Origin: Streptomyces sp. GESEQ-4
Lineage (GTDB): Bacteria > Actinomycetota > Actinomycetes > Streptomycetales > Streptomycetaceae
DNA length: 64,000 nucleotides
Assembly: GCF_017948455.1 (NCBI RefSeq)
Contig: NZ_JAFFSU010000011.1
Span: 1 to 64,000 of the forward strand
Direction of reading: 5' to 3'
Below are positions 33,800-43,046 of the stretch, one piece after another. The translations under genes were made by a program, and so were the position numbers. A model generated the notes under the pieces. That model saw nothing but the letters and a program-made list of their open reading frames with translations, did no database searches and was not told where the DNA came from. Within the stretch, counting starts at the first letter, position 1, and every line of letters starts with the position of its first letter.

Positions 33800-35104
33800 T
33801 CACCGGCCCTGGTAGCGGGCCGCCGTGGCGCGGGCCGAGCCGAGCTTGCGGTAGAGCTGCCGTCCCGGGCATGCCGTGTCGAAGCCGTCCCGGTGGCCGG
33901 AGATCACATTCAGTCGAACCTTCTTTCCCTTCCGGTAGAGATTCCCACCGCCGGACTTCAGATATGTCTTGCCGCGCGGATTCACGCCGTGCATGCCGAG
34001 CTTCCAGGCCGCGAGCCGGGAGATCGCCTTCACCGCGTTCCCGGACGGCTTCTTGGACTCGAAGGTGCCGAGGACGGCGATCCCCATGCTGTTGGCGTTG
34101 AACCCGAGAGTGTGCGCGCCGAGCACCGGCTTCGTCACGCCCCCGGCCCGGCCCTCGTAGATGTTTCCGCACCTGTCGACGAGGAAGTTGTAGCCGACAT
34201 CGCGCCAGCCCATGCTCTTGACGTGGTAGCGGTAGATACCGCGAATGACGGAGGGGGACTGCTTGCACCAGTACTTGTTGCCGGTCCCGGTGTGGTGCAC
34301 GAAGGCCACCTTCACCTTCTTCGTGTAGCGGACCTTCTTCTCCCGCAGCTTCTCGTTCGCGCCCCAGCCGCGGCGCGTGACGATGCGCGGACGTGGGCCG
34401 ATGTAGGGCTTCGCCCGTTGCCGGTCCGTCAGTTGCCGGTCCGTCAGTTGCTGGTCGGCGTGGCGGTCGGTCTCCCGTACACCACCGTCCTCACCTCCTG
34501 GAGCCACTCCCGGATCCACCAGTTCCAGGCGCATGCCCGGAGGCAGCGCCCCGCCCGGACCGTCAGCCCCGTCACCTCCCGTCGCCTGCGGCTCCGCGCT
34601 GACCCGTACCTCCACTCCGTCGGAGTCCCCCACCCACAGCGGTGCCGTGGCCCCGTGGACGCGGCCCGAGGCGGCCTCGTCGGTGTCCGGGTCGGGGGCG
34701 TGCTCGTGGTTGTGCGTCTCGACGTCCTGCCAGCCGGACCAGGTACCGGTGGCGGCGTCCCGGGTACGGACCTGGACGCGGCCGTGGAGTTCGGTGTCCG
34801 GGTTGTCCCAGACGACACCGACGAGGGAGAAGCGCCGTACGTCCCGGCGGGGCAGGCCCTGTTCGGCGGTGGGGCCGGCGGTGCGGTCGCCGTCGAGGGG
34901 GACGAGGGGCAGGGACTGGGTGCTGCCGGGCACGCCCGGCTCGGTGGCCCGGGCGACGGTCGTGGCCGCCTCCGCGCCGGGTGCCGGTCTCGCTGCCGCC
35001 GCGACTGCGGGCGGGGTCAGCGGGAGGGCGAGGGCGGCGGCGCAGGTGACGCCGATCGAGGAAGCAATGAGTCCACGCATGCTCCTGATGTTGGACATAT
35101 GCAT
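33800..35104 (-). CDS. Exported PGRP-type N-acetylmuramoyl-L-alanine amidase
   Basis: This 434-residue cell-wall hydrolase cleaves the bond between muramic acid and the stem peptide. An N-terminal signal peptide (RGLIASSIGVTCAAALALPLTPP) is followed by a variable beta-rich region to about residue 215. The PGRP/amidase_2 domain then covers about 215-420, with zinc ligands His in AFVHHTGTG and His and Cys in SGHRDGFDTACPG, plus the conserved YNFLVDRCGNIYEGRAGG. Such proteins are active outside the membrane. It lies between sugar nucleotide and LCP genes, in keeping with envelope work. An inverted repeat covers its start codon. Confidence 0.92.
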   Translation of the reverse strand: MHMSNIRSMRGLIASSIGVTCAAALALPLTPPAVAAAARPAPGAEAATTVARATEPGVPGSTQSLPLVPLDGDRTAGPTAEQGLPRRDVRRFSLVGVVWDNPDTELHGRVQVRTRDAATGTWSGWQDVETHNHEHAPDPDTDEAASGRVHGATAPLWVGDSDGVEVRVSAEPQATGGDGADGPGGALPPGMRLELVDPGVAPGGEDGGVRETDRHADQQLTDRQLTDRQRAKPYIGPRPRIVTRRGWGANEKLREKKVRYTKKVKVAFVHHTGTGNKYWCKQSPSVIRGIYRYHVKSMGWRDVGYNFLVDRCGNIYEGRAGGVTKPVLGAHTLGFNANSMGIAVLGTFESKKPSGNAVKAISRLAAWKLGMHGVNPRGKTYLKSGGGNLYRKGKKVRLNVISGHRDGFDTACPGRQLYRKLGSARATAARYQGR

Positions 35105-35117
35105 TCATATTTGTCCA
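35092..35117. repeat. Inverted repeat spanning the amidase start codon
   Basis: TGGACA (35092-35097) and TGTCCA (35112-35117) pair across an A/T-rich 14-nt centre that includes the ATG at 35104. In the mRNA it could hide the start, and in DNA it could be an operator. Confidence 0.5.
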
Positions 35118-35218
35118 TTGGGGAATTGACGGACCGTTGGACGCTCTGGGCCGAACCGGTGGTGGCGGCCTGAACGGGCGTTGGCTGGGCACCCGCGTGC
35201 GCCATTACGCTTGCGCGG

Positions 35219-35974
35219 GTGAACGCCACCGATCGCACCCCTGCCGACCTGCTGCGTTCCGCGCTCGCCGCGGATCCCGGACGCCCCCTGGTCACCTTCT
35301 ACGACGACGCCACCGGGGAACGCGTCGAATTGTCCGTGGCCACCTTCGCCAATTGGGTGGCCAAGACCGCGAATCTGCTGCAGGGCGAGTTGTCCGTGGA
35401 GCCCGGGGACCGGGTCGCCCTGCTGCTGCCCGCGCACTGGCAGACGGCGGTGTGGCTGCTGGCGTGTTCGTCGGTGGGCGCGCTCGCGGACGCCGGCGGC
35501 GATCCGGCCCTGGCCGACGTGGTCGTCAGCGGGCCGGACACGCTGGACGCGGCGCGGGCGTGTTCCGGAACGCGGGTCGCGCTGGCGCTGCGGCCGCTCG
35601 GCGGTCGCTTCCCGCAGCCGCCGGAGGGGTTCGTCGACTACGCCGTCGAGGTGCCGGGGCAGGGCGACCGGTTCGTGCCGTTCGCGCCGGTCGATCCGGA
35701 GGAGCCCGCGTTGATCGTGGCCGGGCGGGAGTTCAGCGGGGCCGAGGTCGTCGAGCGGGCCCGGGACGAGGCGACGGGGCTGGGACTGACGGGGCCGACG
35801 TCGCGGATCCTGTCCGGGCTGCCGTACGACACCTGGGAGGGGCTCAACGCCGGGCTGTACGGGCCGCTGGCCACCGGCGGCTCCGTGGTGCTCTGCCGCC
35901 ACCTGGGCGAGCTGAGCGAGGAAGCGCTGGCCAAGCGGATCGAGAGCGAGCGGGTCACGGCAACGGCGAGGTAG
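35219..35974 (+). CDS. TIGR03089 family protein (truncated AMP-ligase-like)
   Basis: This 251-residue actinobacterial protein resembles only the N-terminal part of acyl-adenylating enzymes (PADLLRSALAADPGRPLVTF, RVALLLPAHWQTAVWLLACSSVGA, SGLPYDTWEGLNAGLYGPLATGGSVVLC). The ATP-binding and hinge motifs of the full enzyme are missing, so it is not expected to form acyl-AMP. The GTG start at 35219 fits the family length. These proteins often sit beside an LCP gene, as here. The function is unknown. Confidence 0.9.
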   Translation: MNATDRTPADLLRSALAADPGRPLVTFYDDATGERVELSVATFANWVAKTANLLQGELSVEPGDRVALLLPAHWQTAVWLLACSSVGALADAGGDPALADVVVSGPDTLDAARACSGTRVALALRPLGGRFPQPPEGFVDYAVEVPGQGDRFVPFAPVDPEEPALIVAGREFSGAEVVERARDEATGLGLTGPTSRILSGLPYDTWEGLNAGLYGPLATGGSVVLCRHLGELSEEALAKRIESERVTATAR

Positions 35975-36131
35975 CGAGCCGCCACCGCAACCGCTCACCC
36001 CAGCCCCCTGCCCCCTGTCCCCCATTCGGCCCAGCATCACCCACCCCCCAGCCCCCATCCGGGTCATGGTCGTAACAGCAGCCGCACGACACGTTCGTAC
36101 GCGTTCGTACGCCATGAGGGGTGGAACTGAC

Positions 36132-37355
36132 GTGAGCGACACCGCAGTGGGGGCGTCGCCGACCGGGAGTGGGCTGATACGGCGGCGCCGACGGCGCTGG
36201 ATTCGCGGCACCGCCCTCGGGCTCGGGGTGTTGACGCTGGCCGCCGGCGGGGGCGTATGGGCCGTCTATGTGAAGCTCGACGCGAACATCACGCCGGATC
36301 AGGCGGCCGCGGCCGAGCTCGCGCGGTACGAGAAAGAGCGGCCCACCGCCCTGGTGAAGGGCGCGATGAACCTGCTGCTCATCGGGTCCGACACCCGGGC
36401 CGGGGGAGGGAACCGGCGGTACGGGCAGGACTCCGGGACCGAGCGGTCCGACACCACGATCCTGCTGCATCTGTCCGCCGGGCGGCGCAGCGCCACCGCC
36501 GTCTCGCTCCCCCGCGATCTGATGGTCGACGTGCCCGCCTGTCTGCGGCGGGACGGCAGCCGGACCGAGCCGATGTTCGCGATGTTCAACTACGCCTTCC
36601 AGGCCGGTGGTTCGGCCTGCACCATCCGAACCGTCGAGAAACTCACGGGTATTCGGATCAACCACCACATGGTCGTCGACTTCAACGGGTTCAAGGAAAT
36701 GGTCGACGCCGTCGACGGCGTGGAGATCTGCCTCAAGGAACCCATCCGCGACAAGGACGCCAAACTGCGGCTGCCCGCCGGCCGGGTGACGCTCGACGGC
36801 GAGCAGGCCCTCGGATACGTCCGCGTCCGCAAGTCCCTCGGCGACGGCAGCGACACCGACCGCATGAACCGCCAACAGCGCTTTCTCGGCGCGCTGGTGA
36901 GCAAGGTGCGCAGCAATGACGTCCTGCTGAATCCGGTGAAGCTGTATCCCGTGCTGGACGCCGCCACCTCGTCGCTCACCACCGACCCGGGACTGGCCAG
37001 TCTGCGTGGTTTGTACGATCTCGCGCGCGGAGTACGCGACATCCCCACCGAACGTGTGCAATTCCTGACCGTTCCGCGGGAGTCGTATGTCTACAACGCC
37101 AATCGCGACCAGTTGGTGGAGCCCGAAGCGGAGAAACTGTTCGAGCGGCTGCGGACGGACGCGCCGGTGGCGGTCGCCGCGGAACTTCCGCGGGATTCCA
37201 CCGCAAAAGGCCGCGACAACACGGACGACGATTACTCCTTGTACGGGCCGGACGACGGAAAGTCCGCCGCACGGCGGCCCGATGAGCCCGTCGCGGCCGA
37301 TTCGCCCGCGCCCACGTTCAGCGGGACGACCGCCGACGAGGACACCTGTGAATAA
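36132..37355 (+). CDS. LCP family protein (LytR-CpsA-Psr), paralogue 1
   Basis: This protein has 407 residues from the GTG at 36132 (GGTGGAAC upstream). In-frame ATGs at 36066 and 36114 give longer forms. It has a basic cytoplasmic start (RRRRRRW), one membrane helix at about 27-47, then the LCP domain at about 80-260: LLLIGSDTRAG, ATAVSLPRDLMVDVP with the substrate-binding Arg-Asp, INHHMVVDFNGFKEMVDAVDGVEICL and QALGYVRVRKSLGDGSDTDRM. It lacks a C-terminal LytR_C domain. LCP enzymes transfer lipid-linked glycopolymers such as teichoic acid or arabinogalactan onto peptidoglycan outside the membrane. It is the first of five LCP genes in a row. Confidence 0.93.
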   Translation: MSDTAVGASPTGSGLIRRRRRRWIRGTALGLGVLTLAAGGGVWAVYVKLDANITPDQAAAAELARYEKERPTALVKGAMNLLLIGSDTRAGGGNRRYGQDSGTERSDTTILLHLSAGRRSATAVSLPRDLMVDVPACLRRDGSRTEPMFAMFNYAFQAGGSACTIRTVEKLTGIRINHHMVVDFNGFKEMVDAVDGVEICLKEPIRDKDAKLRLPAGRVTLDGEQALGYVRVRKSLGDGSDTDRMNRQQRFLGALVSKVRSNDVLLNPVKLYPVLDAATSSLTTDPGLASLRGLYDLARGVRDIPTERVQFLTVPRESYVYNANRDQLVEPEAEKLFERLRTDAPVAVAAELPRDSTAKGRDNTDDDYSLYGPDDGKSAARRPDEPVAADSPAPTFSGTTADEDTCE

Positions 37356-37583
37356 AGCGAACGCAAAGCAGACCAACAGCTTTCAAAGAAATGGGCGGAT
37401 TGCCCAGTTGTAGGGGCGTGGCATGGGTCACCGGCGTCGCTCCGCGCCGATCCGTGCGGTTAGGGTGAGCGCTTCGGTGCGCTCGACCTGGGGTTTGCAG
37501 TCCCGGGCGGCGCACTGCTTGTACGAGACCCGAGCGCCGATGGGGGAGAAGGCGCCGCGCCCCGACGGAGGATTCGGACAACC

Positions 37584-39299
37584 GTGGACGCGCAAGGACG
37601 AGGGCGGCGGGACGACATCGATCCCGCGGACCAGTGGGTACTCAATCCGAACACCGGCGAATACGAACTGCGACTGACTCCTTCCGCACCGCAGTCGACG
37701 GTCCCCCGTCCCCGCCGACCTGCCTCCGGCGCGGGAGCAGGCCAGCCCCGAAGCCGTACGACGACCCCCGCTGTTCCGCCGCAGCGCAGGCGCCGTGGGG
37801 CGCCGCCCGAGGAGCCGCTGCCCGGTCGGCGCGGGCGGCGGCCGGCGAAGCAGAAGAAGGCGAAGAAGGTCCTGCTGTGGACCGGCGGCACCATGGCGTT
37901 CGTGGTGCTGGCCGCCGCGGGTGCCGGATATCTCTACATCGAGCACCTCAACGACAACATCACCTCCGTCTCCGACGACGGCGCGAGCACCGGCGGCTTC
38001 AGCAAGGACAAGGCGATCAACATCCTGCTGATCGGCACCGACAAGCGCACCGGGGCGGGCAACGAGAGCTACGGCGACTCCGGCAGCGTCGGACACGCCG
38101 ACACCACGATCCTGCTGCACGTCTCCAAGGACCGGACGAACGCGACCGCGCTGAGCATCCCGCGCGACCTGATCGTCGACGTCCCGGACTGCCCGACGAC
38201 GCAGGAGGACGGCAGCACGAAGACGATCCCGGCCACCGACGGCGTCCGCTTCAACACCAGCCTCGGCCAGGACGGCCGTACGCCCAGCTGCACCGCTCGA
38301 ACCGTCACCGAGCTGACCGGGATAAAGCCCGACAACTTCATGGTCGCCGACTTCAACGCGGTGAAGACGCTGACCTCCGCGGTCGGCGGCGTCGAGGTGT
38401 GTCTGGCCAAGGACATCGACGACCCGGACTCGAAGCTGCAGTTGTCGAAGGGCACACACACGATCGAGGGCGAGGAGGCGCTCGCCTTCGTCCGCACCCG
38501 GCACTCGGTGGGCTTCGGCGGTGACCTGAGCCGGATCGGGCTGCAGCAGCAGTTCCTGAGCTCGCTGATGCGCAAGCTGAAGTCCAACGACACGCTCACC
38601 AACCCGTCGAAGATGATCAAGCTGGCGGAGGCGGGCACCAAGGCGCTGACCGTCGACTCCCAGCTGAACAGCATCGGCAAGCTGAAGGACCTCGGTCTGG
38701 AGCTGGGCAAGCTCAACACCAAGAACCTGACCTTCACCACGGTGCCGGTGATCGACAACCCGGCCGAGAAGGTGAAGGCGACCGTCGTCGTCAACGACAC
38801 GACGGCGCCCGAGGTCTTCGACATGATCAAGAACGATGTGTCGTTCACAGAGGTCAAGGCGCAGAAGAAGAAGGAAGCCGCCGCCGTGGCCGCCCGGCTG
38901 AAGGGCACCAAGGCCGACGCCTCCGAGGTGCGGGTGCGGATCCTCAACGGCGGCGCCGCCGCAGGCAGCGCGCAGGCGCAGCTGGCCTACCTGCAGAACG
39001 AGGCGGGCGTACTGAAGTCGGAGAACGCCGGAAACGCCGACGCCGAACTGGCGAAGACGACGCTCGAGTACTCCCCCGACCAGGCCGACCAGGCCCGCAG
39101 GCTCGCCGACATCATGGGACTGTCCGGTTCCGCGCTGAAGCCGGGCGAGAGCGTGGAGAACGCCCAGGGCCTGCCCACGATGACCCTCACCCTCGGCAAG
39201 GACTTCGAGGGAGCCGGGGTGAAACTCAACTCCTCCTCGGGGTCGACGCCGGAGGGCGTGCAGAAATCCACGGCCGACAAGGTCGAATGCGCCAAATGA
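37584..39299 (+). CDS. LCP family protein, paralogue 2 (module copy 1, type A)
   Basis: This protein has 571 residues from the GTG at 37584. A conserved acidic start (DDIDPADQWVLNPNTGEYEL) and a Pro/Arg-rich stretch precede a membrane helix near 96-117. The LCP domain covers about 138-310 (INILLIGTDKRTGAGN, ATALSIPRDLIVDVP, AFVRTRHSVGFGGDLSRI) and a C-terminal LytR_C domain about 450-560 (VRVRILNGGAAAGSAQAQLAYL). It is a close paralogue of the gene at 41213. The similarity extends into upstream DNA (GCTTTCA...GAAATGGG blocks), showing a duplication that took the promoter along. Confidence 0.95.
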   Translation: MDAQGRGRRDDIDPADQWVLNPNTGEYELRLTPSAPQSTVPRPRRPASGAGAGQPRSRTTTPAVPPQRRRRGAPPEEPLPGRRGRRPAKQKKAKKVLLWTGGTMAFVVLAAAGAGYLYIEHLNDNITSVSDDGASTGGFSKDKAINILLIGTDKRTGAGNESYGDSGSVGHADTTILLHVSKDRTNATALSIPRDLIVDVPDCPTTQEDGSTKTIPATDGVRFNTSLGQDGRTPSCTARTVTELTGIKPDNFMVADFNAVKTLTSAVGGVEVCLAKDIDDPDSKLQLSKGTHTIEGEEALAFVRTRHSVGFGGDLSRIGLQQQFLSSLMRKLKSNDTLTNPSKMIKLAEAGTKALTVDSQLNSIGKLKDLGLELGKLNTKNLTFTTVPVIDNPAEKVKATVVVNDTTAPEVFDMIKNDVSFTEVKAQKKKEAAAVAARLKGTKADASEVRVRILNGGAAAGSAQAQLAYLQNEAGVLKSENAGNADAELAKTTLEYSPDQADQARRLADIMGLSGSALKPGESVENAQGLPTMTLTLGKDFEGAGVKLNSSSGSTPEGVQKSTADKVECAK

Positions 39300-39308
39300 G
39301 GTGACCTG

Positions 39309-39350
39309 ACGGGCCTGCTTCACGTCTCACAGGACGCAAAGCAGGCCCGT
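39309..39350 (+). terminator. Hairpin between module copy 1 genes
   Basis: ACGGGCCTGCTT (39309-39320) and AAGCAGGCCCGT (39339-39350) form a perfect 12-bp stem, directly followed by TTCAC. It may end or attenuate the type A transcript before the type B gene. A related but less perfect hairpin lies in the equivalent gap of copy 2 (about 42974-43010). Confidence 0.65.
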
Positions 39351-39379
39351 TTCACTGGCGCGAGGGTGGGAGACAGCGG

Positions 39380-40933
39380 ATGACGCTCAGCGTTGAGGAG
39401 AAGGAGGAGGCGCCACTCGGGCACCGTCGGCGGCCCAAGCGGGGGCGCCGGGTGCTGAGATGGTCCGCGACGACGCTGTCGTTTCTGATACTCGGGACGG
39501 CCGGCGCCGGATACCTCTACTACCAGCACCTGAACGACAACATCGTGAAGGGCGAGCGCGCCAGCGGCGACTCCAAGGTCGGCAAGTCCGCGCCGAACGC
39601 CGCCGGGCAGACCCCGCTGAACATCCTGATGATCGGCTCCGACAGCCGTAACTCCGACGAGAACGTGGCGCTGGGCGGCAGCCGGGACAACCGCGGCAAC
39701 CCGCCGCTCGGCGATGTGCAGATGCTCATCCACCTGTCCGCGGACCGCAAGAGCGCGGCCGTCGTGAGCATCCCCCGGGACACCCGGGTCGACATCCCCG
39801 AGTGCGAGGACCCCGACACCGGCAAGACGTTTCCGCCCACCAACACGATCATCAACGAGTCGCTGGCCCGCGGCGGAGCCGGCTGCACGCTGGCCGCCTG
39901 GCAGAACCTCACCGGGGTCTACATCGACCACTGGATGACCATCGACTTCGCGGGCGTGGTGAGCATGGCGGACGCCATCGGCGGCGTCGAGGTGTGCGTG
40001 AAGCAGAACGTGTGGGACCGTCCGCTGCCGAATATGCCCGGCGGCTCCGGTCTGAAGCTGACGGCCGGCCGCAAGAAGGTCGAGGGCGAGCAGGCGCTCC
40101 AGTGGCTGCGCACCCGGCACGCCTGGGGCAGCGACCCGCTGCGGGCGCGGGCCCAGCACATGTACCTGAACTCGATGCTCCGCACCCTCAAGCAGCAGAA
40201 CGTCTTCAGCGACACCGGCCGGCTGATGGACCTGGCCGAGGCGGCCACGAAGTCCCTGACGGTCTCCCAGGAGATCGGCACCGTCAAGCAGCTCTACGAC
40301 CTGGGCACCCAGCTCAGGACGGTGCCCACCGACCGCATCACCATGACGACCCTGCCCACGGTCCCGGACAGCCAGAACAGCGACCACCTGGTGCCGGACG
40401 GCGCCGCCGCCGAGAAGATCTGGTCGATGCTCCGCGACGACGTGCCCTTCGACGACAAGGGCGCCAAGACGCAGGAGAGGAAGCCGGCGAGCGAGGAGCC
40501 GACCGCCCCCGCCGTGGACAGGGCCGCGGTCGGCGTCCTGGTGCGGAACGCCACGCGGTCCGCCACCGCCGCCCCGGTCTCCGGTCGCGCCGGCGCGGTC
40601 GCCCAGGCCCTGGTGTCCAAGGGCTTCACCAAGGCCACGGCGGACACCTCGGCGACGCTCTCCGAGGACCGTACGGTCGTGCGCTACCCGAGCGCCGAGT
40701 TGCGGGGCGACGCCCAGGCTGTCGCCAAGTCACTGGGAATTCCCCTGAGTTCGGTGAAGAAGTCGACCGACGTCTCCGGTGTCACGCTCGATGTCGGCGG
40801 CGACTGGCACACGGGCACCGCGTATCCGAAGCAGTCCGCGCCCAAGGCCGGGGATCTGCCGGGCAACTCCGATGAAATCAACGGCTCGGACACCAAGCAG
40901 TGCATGGACGTGTACGCGCCCTACCGCTGGTGA
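39380..40933 (+). CDS. LCP family protein, paralogue 3 (module copy 1, type B)
   Basis: This 517-residue protein has a short charged start (MTLSVEEKEEAPLGHRRR), a membrane helix at about 30-51, an LCP domain at about 75-260 (LNILMIGSDSRNSDENVALG, AAVVSIPRDTRVDIPEC, DHWMTIDFAGVVSMADAIGG) and a LytR_C domain at about 385-495 (VGVLVRNATRSATAAPVSGRA). It differs from the type A proteins in the first 30 residues and in having an NESLARGGAGCTLAAWQ loop. Its sister is the gene at 43047. It lies 80 bp after the type A gene. Confidence 0.95.
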   Translation: MTLSVEEKEEAPLGHRRRPKRGRRVLRWSATTLSFLILGTAGAGYLYYQHLNDNIVKGERASGDSKVGKSAPNAAGQTPLNILMIGSDSRNSDENVALGGSRDNRGNPPLGDVQMLIHLSADRKSAAVVSIPRDTRVDIPECEDPDTGKTFPPTNTIINESLARGGAGCTLAAWQNLTGVYIDHWMTIDFAGVVSMADAIGGVEVCVKQNVWDRPLPNMPGGSGLKLTAGRKKVEGEQALQWLRTRHAWGSDPLRARAQHMYLNSMLRTLKQQNVFSDTGRLMDLAEAATKSLTVSQEIGTVKQLYDLGTQLRTVPTDRITMTTLPTVPDSQNSDHLVPDGAAAEKIWSMLRDDVPFDDKGAKTQERKPASEEPTAPAVDRAAVGVLVRNATRSATAAPVSGRAGAVAQALVSKGFTKATADTSATLSEDRTVVRYPSAELRGDAQAVAKSLGIPLSSVKKSTDVSGVTLDVGGDWHTGTAYPKQSAPKAGDLPGNSDEINGSDTKQCMDVYAPYRW

Positions 40934-41212
40934 TTCGAACGCTGCGCGCTCTTCGTACGTACTGAAGGCTCAGGGGGACTCGCACACCAGGACAGGGAAC
41001 TCGCTTTCAGGGAAATGGGGTGGAATGACCGGTTGTAGGGTCGTGGAGTTTGTCACTGCACCGCTCGATGCCCAACTGGGCGGATAGTGTGAGCGATTCA
41101 GTGATCCCCGGCCACGAAATCTGTCCTGGGGGTCGAGCACTGTGTTGACCAACACCCGTGCGCTTTCCGGGGGGAGAGCGCCGCGTGGCCCTGACGGAGG
41201 TTTCGGACAACC

Positions 41213-42943
41213 GTGGACGCGCAAGGCCGTGGGCGGGGGGACGACATCGATCCCGCAGACCAGTGGGTACTCAATCCGAACACCGGTGAATACGAACTGC
41301 GATTGAGCCCTTCCGCTCCGCAGTCGGCGGTTCCCCGGCCCCGCAGACCAGCCGCCGAGACAGGCACGGGTGCTCCCCGAGGCCGTACGTCCCCCAAGGC
41401 CCCCGGCCGCGACATCCCGCCGCAGCGGGGGCGCCGCGGGGTCCCGCCCGAGGAGCCGCTGCCCGGGCGGCGCGGGCGCCGGCCGGCGAAACAGCAGAAG
41501 TCGAAGGCGAAGAAGGCCGTGCTGTGGACCGGCGGCACCATGGCGTTCGTCCTGGTCGCCCTGGCCGGTGGCGGATACCTCTACCTCAAGCACCTGGAAG
41601 GCAACGTCGCCACGACGGACGTCGGCGACGCGGGTGCCAGCAACTTCAGCAAGGACGAGGCCTTCAACATCCTCATCATCGGCACCGACAAGCGGACCGG
41701 TGAGGGCAACGAGGGCTACGGCGACTCCGGCAACGTCGGGCACGCCGACACCACGATCCTGCTGCACGTCTCCAAGGACCGCTCGAACGCGACCGCGCTG
41801 AGCATCCCGCGTGACCTGATCGTCGACGTCCCGGACTGTCCGACGACGAAGGAGGACGGCACCGAGACGGTGATTCCGGGATCGCAGGGCGTCCGCTTCA
41901 ACGCGAGCCTCGGCGAGAGCGGCCGGGACGCGGGCTGCACCATGCGCACCGTGAAGGCGGCCACCGGTATACAGCCGAACCACTTCATGATGGCCGACTT
42001 CAACGCGGTGAAGACCCTGACCGCGGCCGTGGACGGCGTCGAGGTCTGTGTGGAGGACGCCGTCAACGACAAGCAGTCGAAGCTGGTGCTGCCCGCCGGC
42101 ACGTCGACGGTCGAGGGCGAGCGGGCCCTCGCCTTCCTCCGCACCCGGAAGAGCTTCGGCAACAGCGGCGACCTGGACCGCATCAAGGTGCAGCAGCAGT
42201 TCCTGGGCTCGCTGATGCGCAAGATGTCCTCCGGCAACACCCTCACCAACCCCGCCAAGCTGCTGAAGCTGGCCGAGGCCGCCACCAAGGCGCTGACCGT
42301 GGACGAGCCGATCGGCAACGTCAACACGCTCAAGGACATCGCCCTGGAGCTGAAGAAGGTGCCGACGAAGAACATCACCTTCGCCACGATCCCGGTGAAG
42401 GACAACCCCGCCGAGGTGGTCAAGGCGACGGTCGTCGTCGACGAGGCGAAGGCGCCCCAGGTCTTCGACATGATCACGAACGACATCTCGTTCACCGAGG
42501 TCAAGGCGCAGGAGAAGAAGGAGAAGGCCGAGGTCGCCGCCCGGCTGAAGGGCACCAAGGCCGCCGCCTCCGAGGTGCGGGTGCAGATCCTCAACGGCGG
42601 CGCCGCCGCGGGCAGCGCGCAGGCGGAGCTGGCCTACCTGCAGACCGAGGCGGGCGTCACCAAGTCGGAGAACGCGGGCAACGCGGAGGCAACGCGGGCG
42701 AAAACGACTCTGGAGTACGCTCCCGACCAGGCGGACCAGGCGCGTCGGCTCGCCGACATCATGGGCCTGTCCGGTTCGGCGATGAAGCCGGGCCAGAGCG
42801 TGGACAACGCCCAGGGTCTGCCGACGATGACCTTGATCCTCGGCAAGGACTTCAAGGGCGCGGGCGTCAAGCTCAACTCCGCCTCGGCAGCGACGCCGGA
42901 CGTGGAGAAGTCCACCGCCGACAAGGTCCAGTGCGCCAGTTGA
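41213..42943 (+). CDS. LCP family protein, paralogue 4 (module copy 2, type A)
   Basis: This 576-residue protein has the same start, linker, helix, LCP and LytR_C layout as the product of 37584. Nearly identical blocks include DPADQWVLNPNTGEYELRLS, LPGRRGRRPAKQ, ADTTILLHVSKDR, and AEVAARLKGTKAAASEVRVQ. The GTG start is preceded by a leader resembling that of copy 1, including GGACAACCGTGGACGCGCAAGG around the start. Divergence is larger in the exposed loops. Copies may serve different glycopolymers or growth stages. Confidence 0.95.
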   Translation: MDAQGRGRGDDIDPADQWVLNPNTGEYELRLSPSAPQSAVPRPRRPAAETGTGAPRGRTSPKAPGRDIPPQRGRRGVPPEEPLPGRRGRRPAKQQKSKAKKAVLWTGGTMAFVLVALAGGGYLYLKHLEGNVATTDVGDAGASNFSKDEAFNILIIGTDKRTGEGNEGYGDSGNVGHADTTILLHVSKDRSNATALSIPRDLIVDVPDCPTTKEDGTETVIPGSQGVRFNASLGESGRDAGCTMRTVKAATGIQPNHFMMADFNAVKTLTAAVDGVEVCVEDAVNDKQSKLVLPAGTSTVEGERALAFLRTRKSFGNSGDLDRIKVQQQFLGSLMRKMSSGNTLTNPAKLLKLAEAATKALTVDEPIGNVNTLKDIALELKKVPTKNITFATIPVKDNPAEVVKATVVVDEAKAPQVFDMITNDISFTEVKAQEKKEKAEVAARLKGTKAAASEVRVQILNGGAAAGSAQAELAYLQTEAGVTKSENAGNAEATRAKTTLEYAPDQADQARRLADIMGLSGSAMKPGQSVDNAQGLPTMTLILGKDFKGAGVKLNSASAATPDVEKSTADKVQCAS

Positions 42944-43046
42944 GGCCTTAGGGGCAACCTCAGGGGCCCGTCGTATGTCTCCAGGACAGACGGCGGGCCT
43001 CTGTGTGACGCCGGTGTGGGCGCAAAGGGTGGGGAGGACGGGCGAG

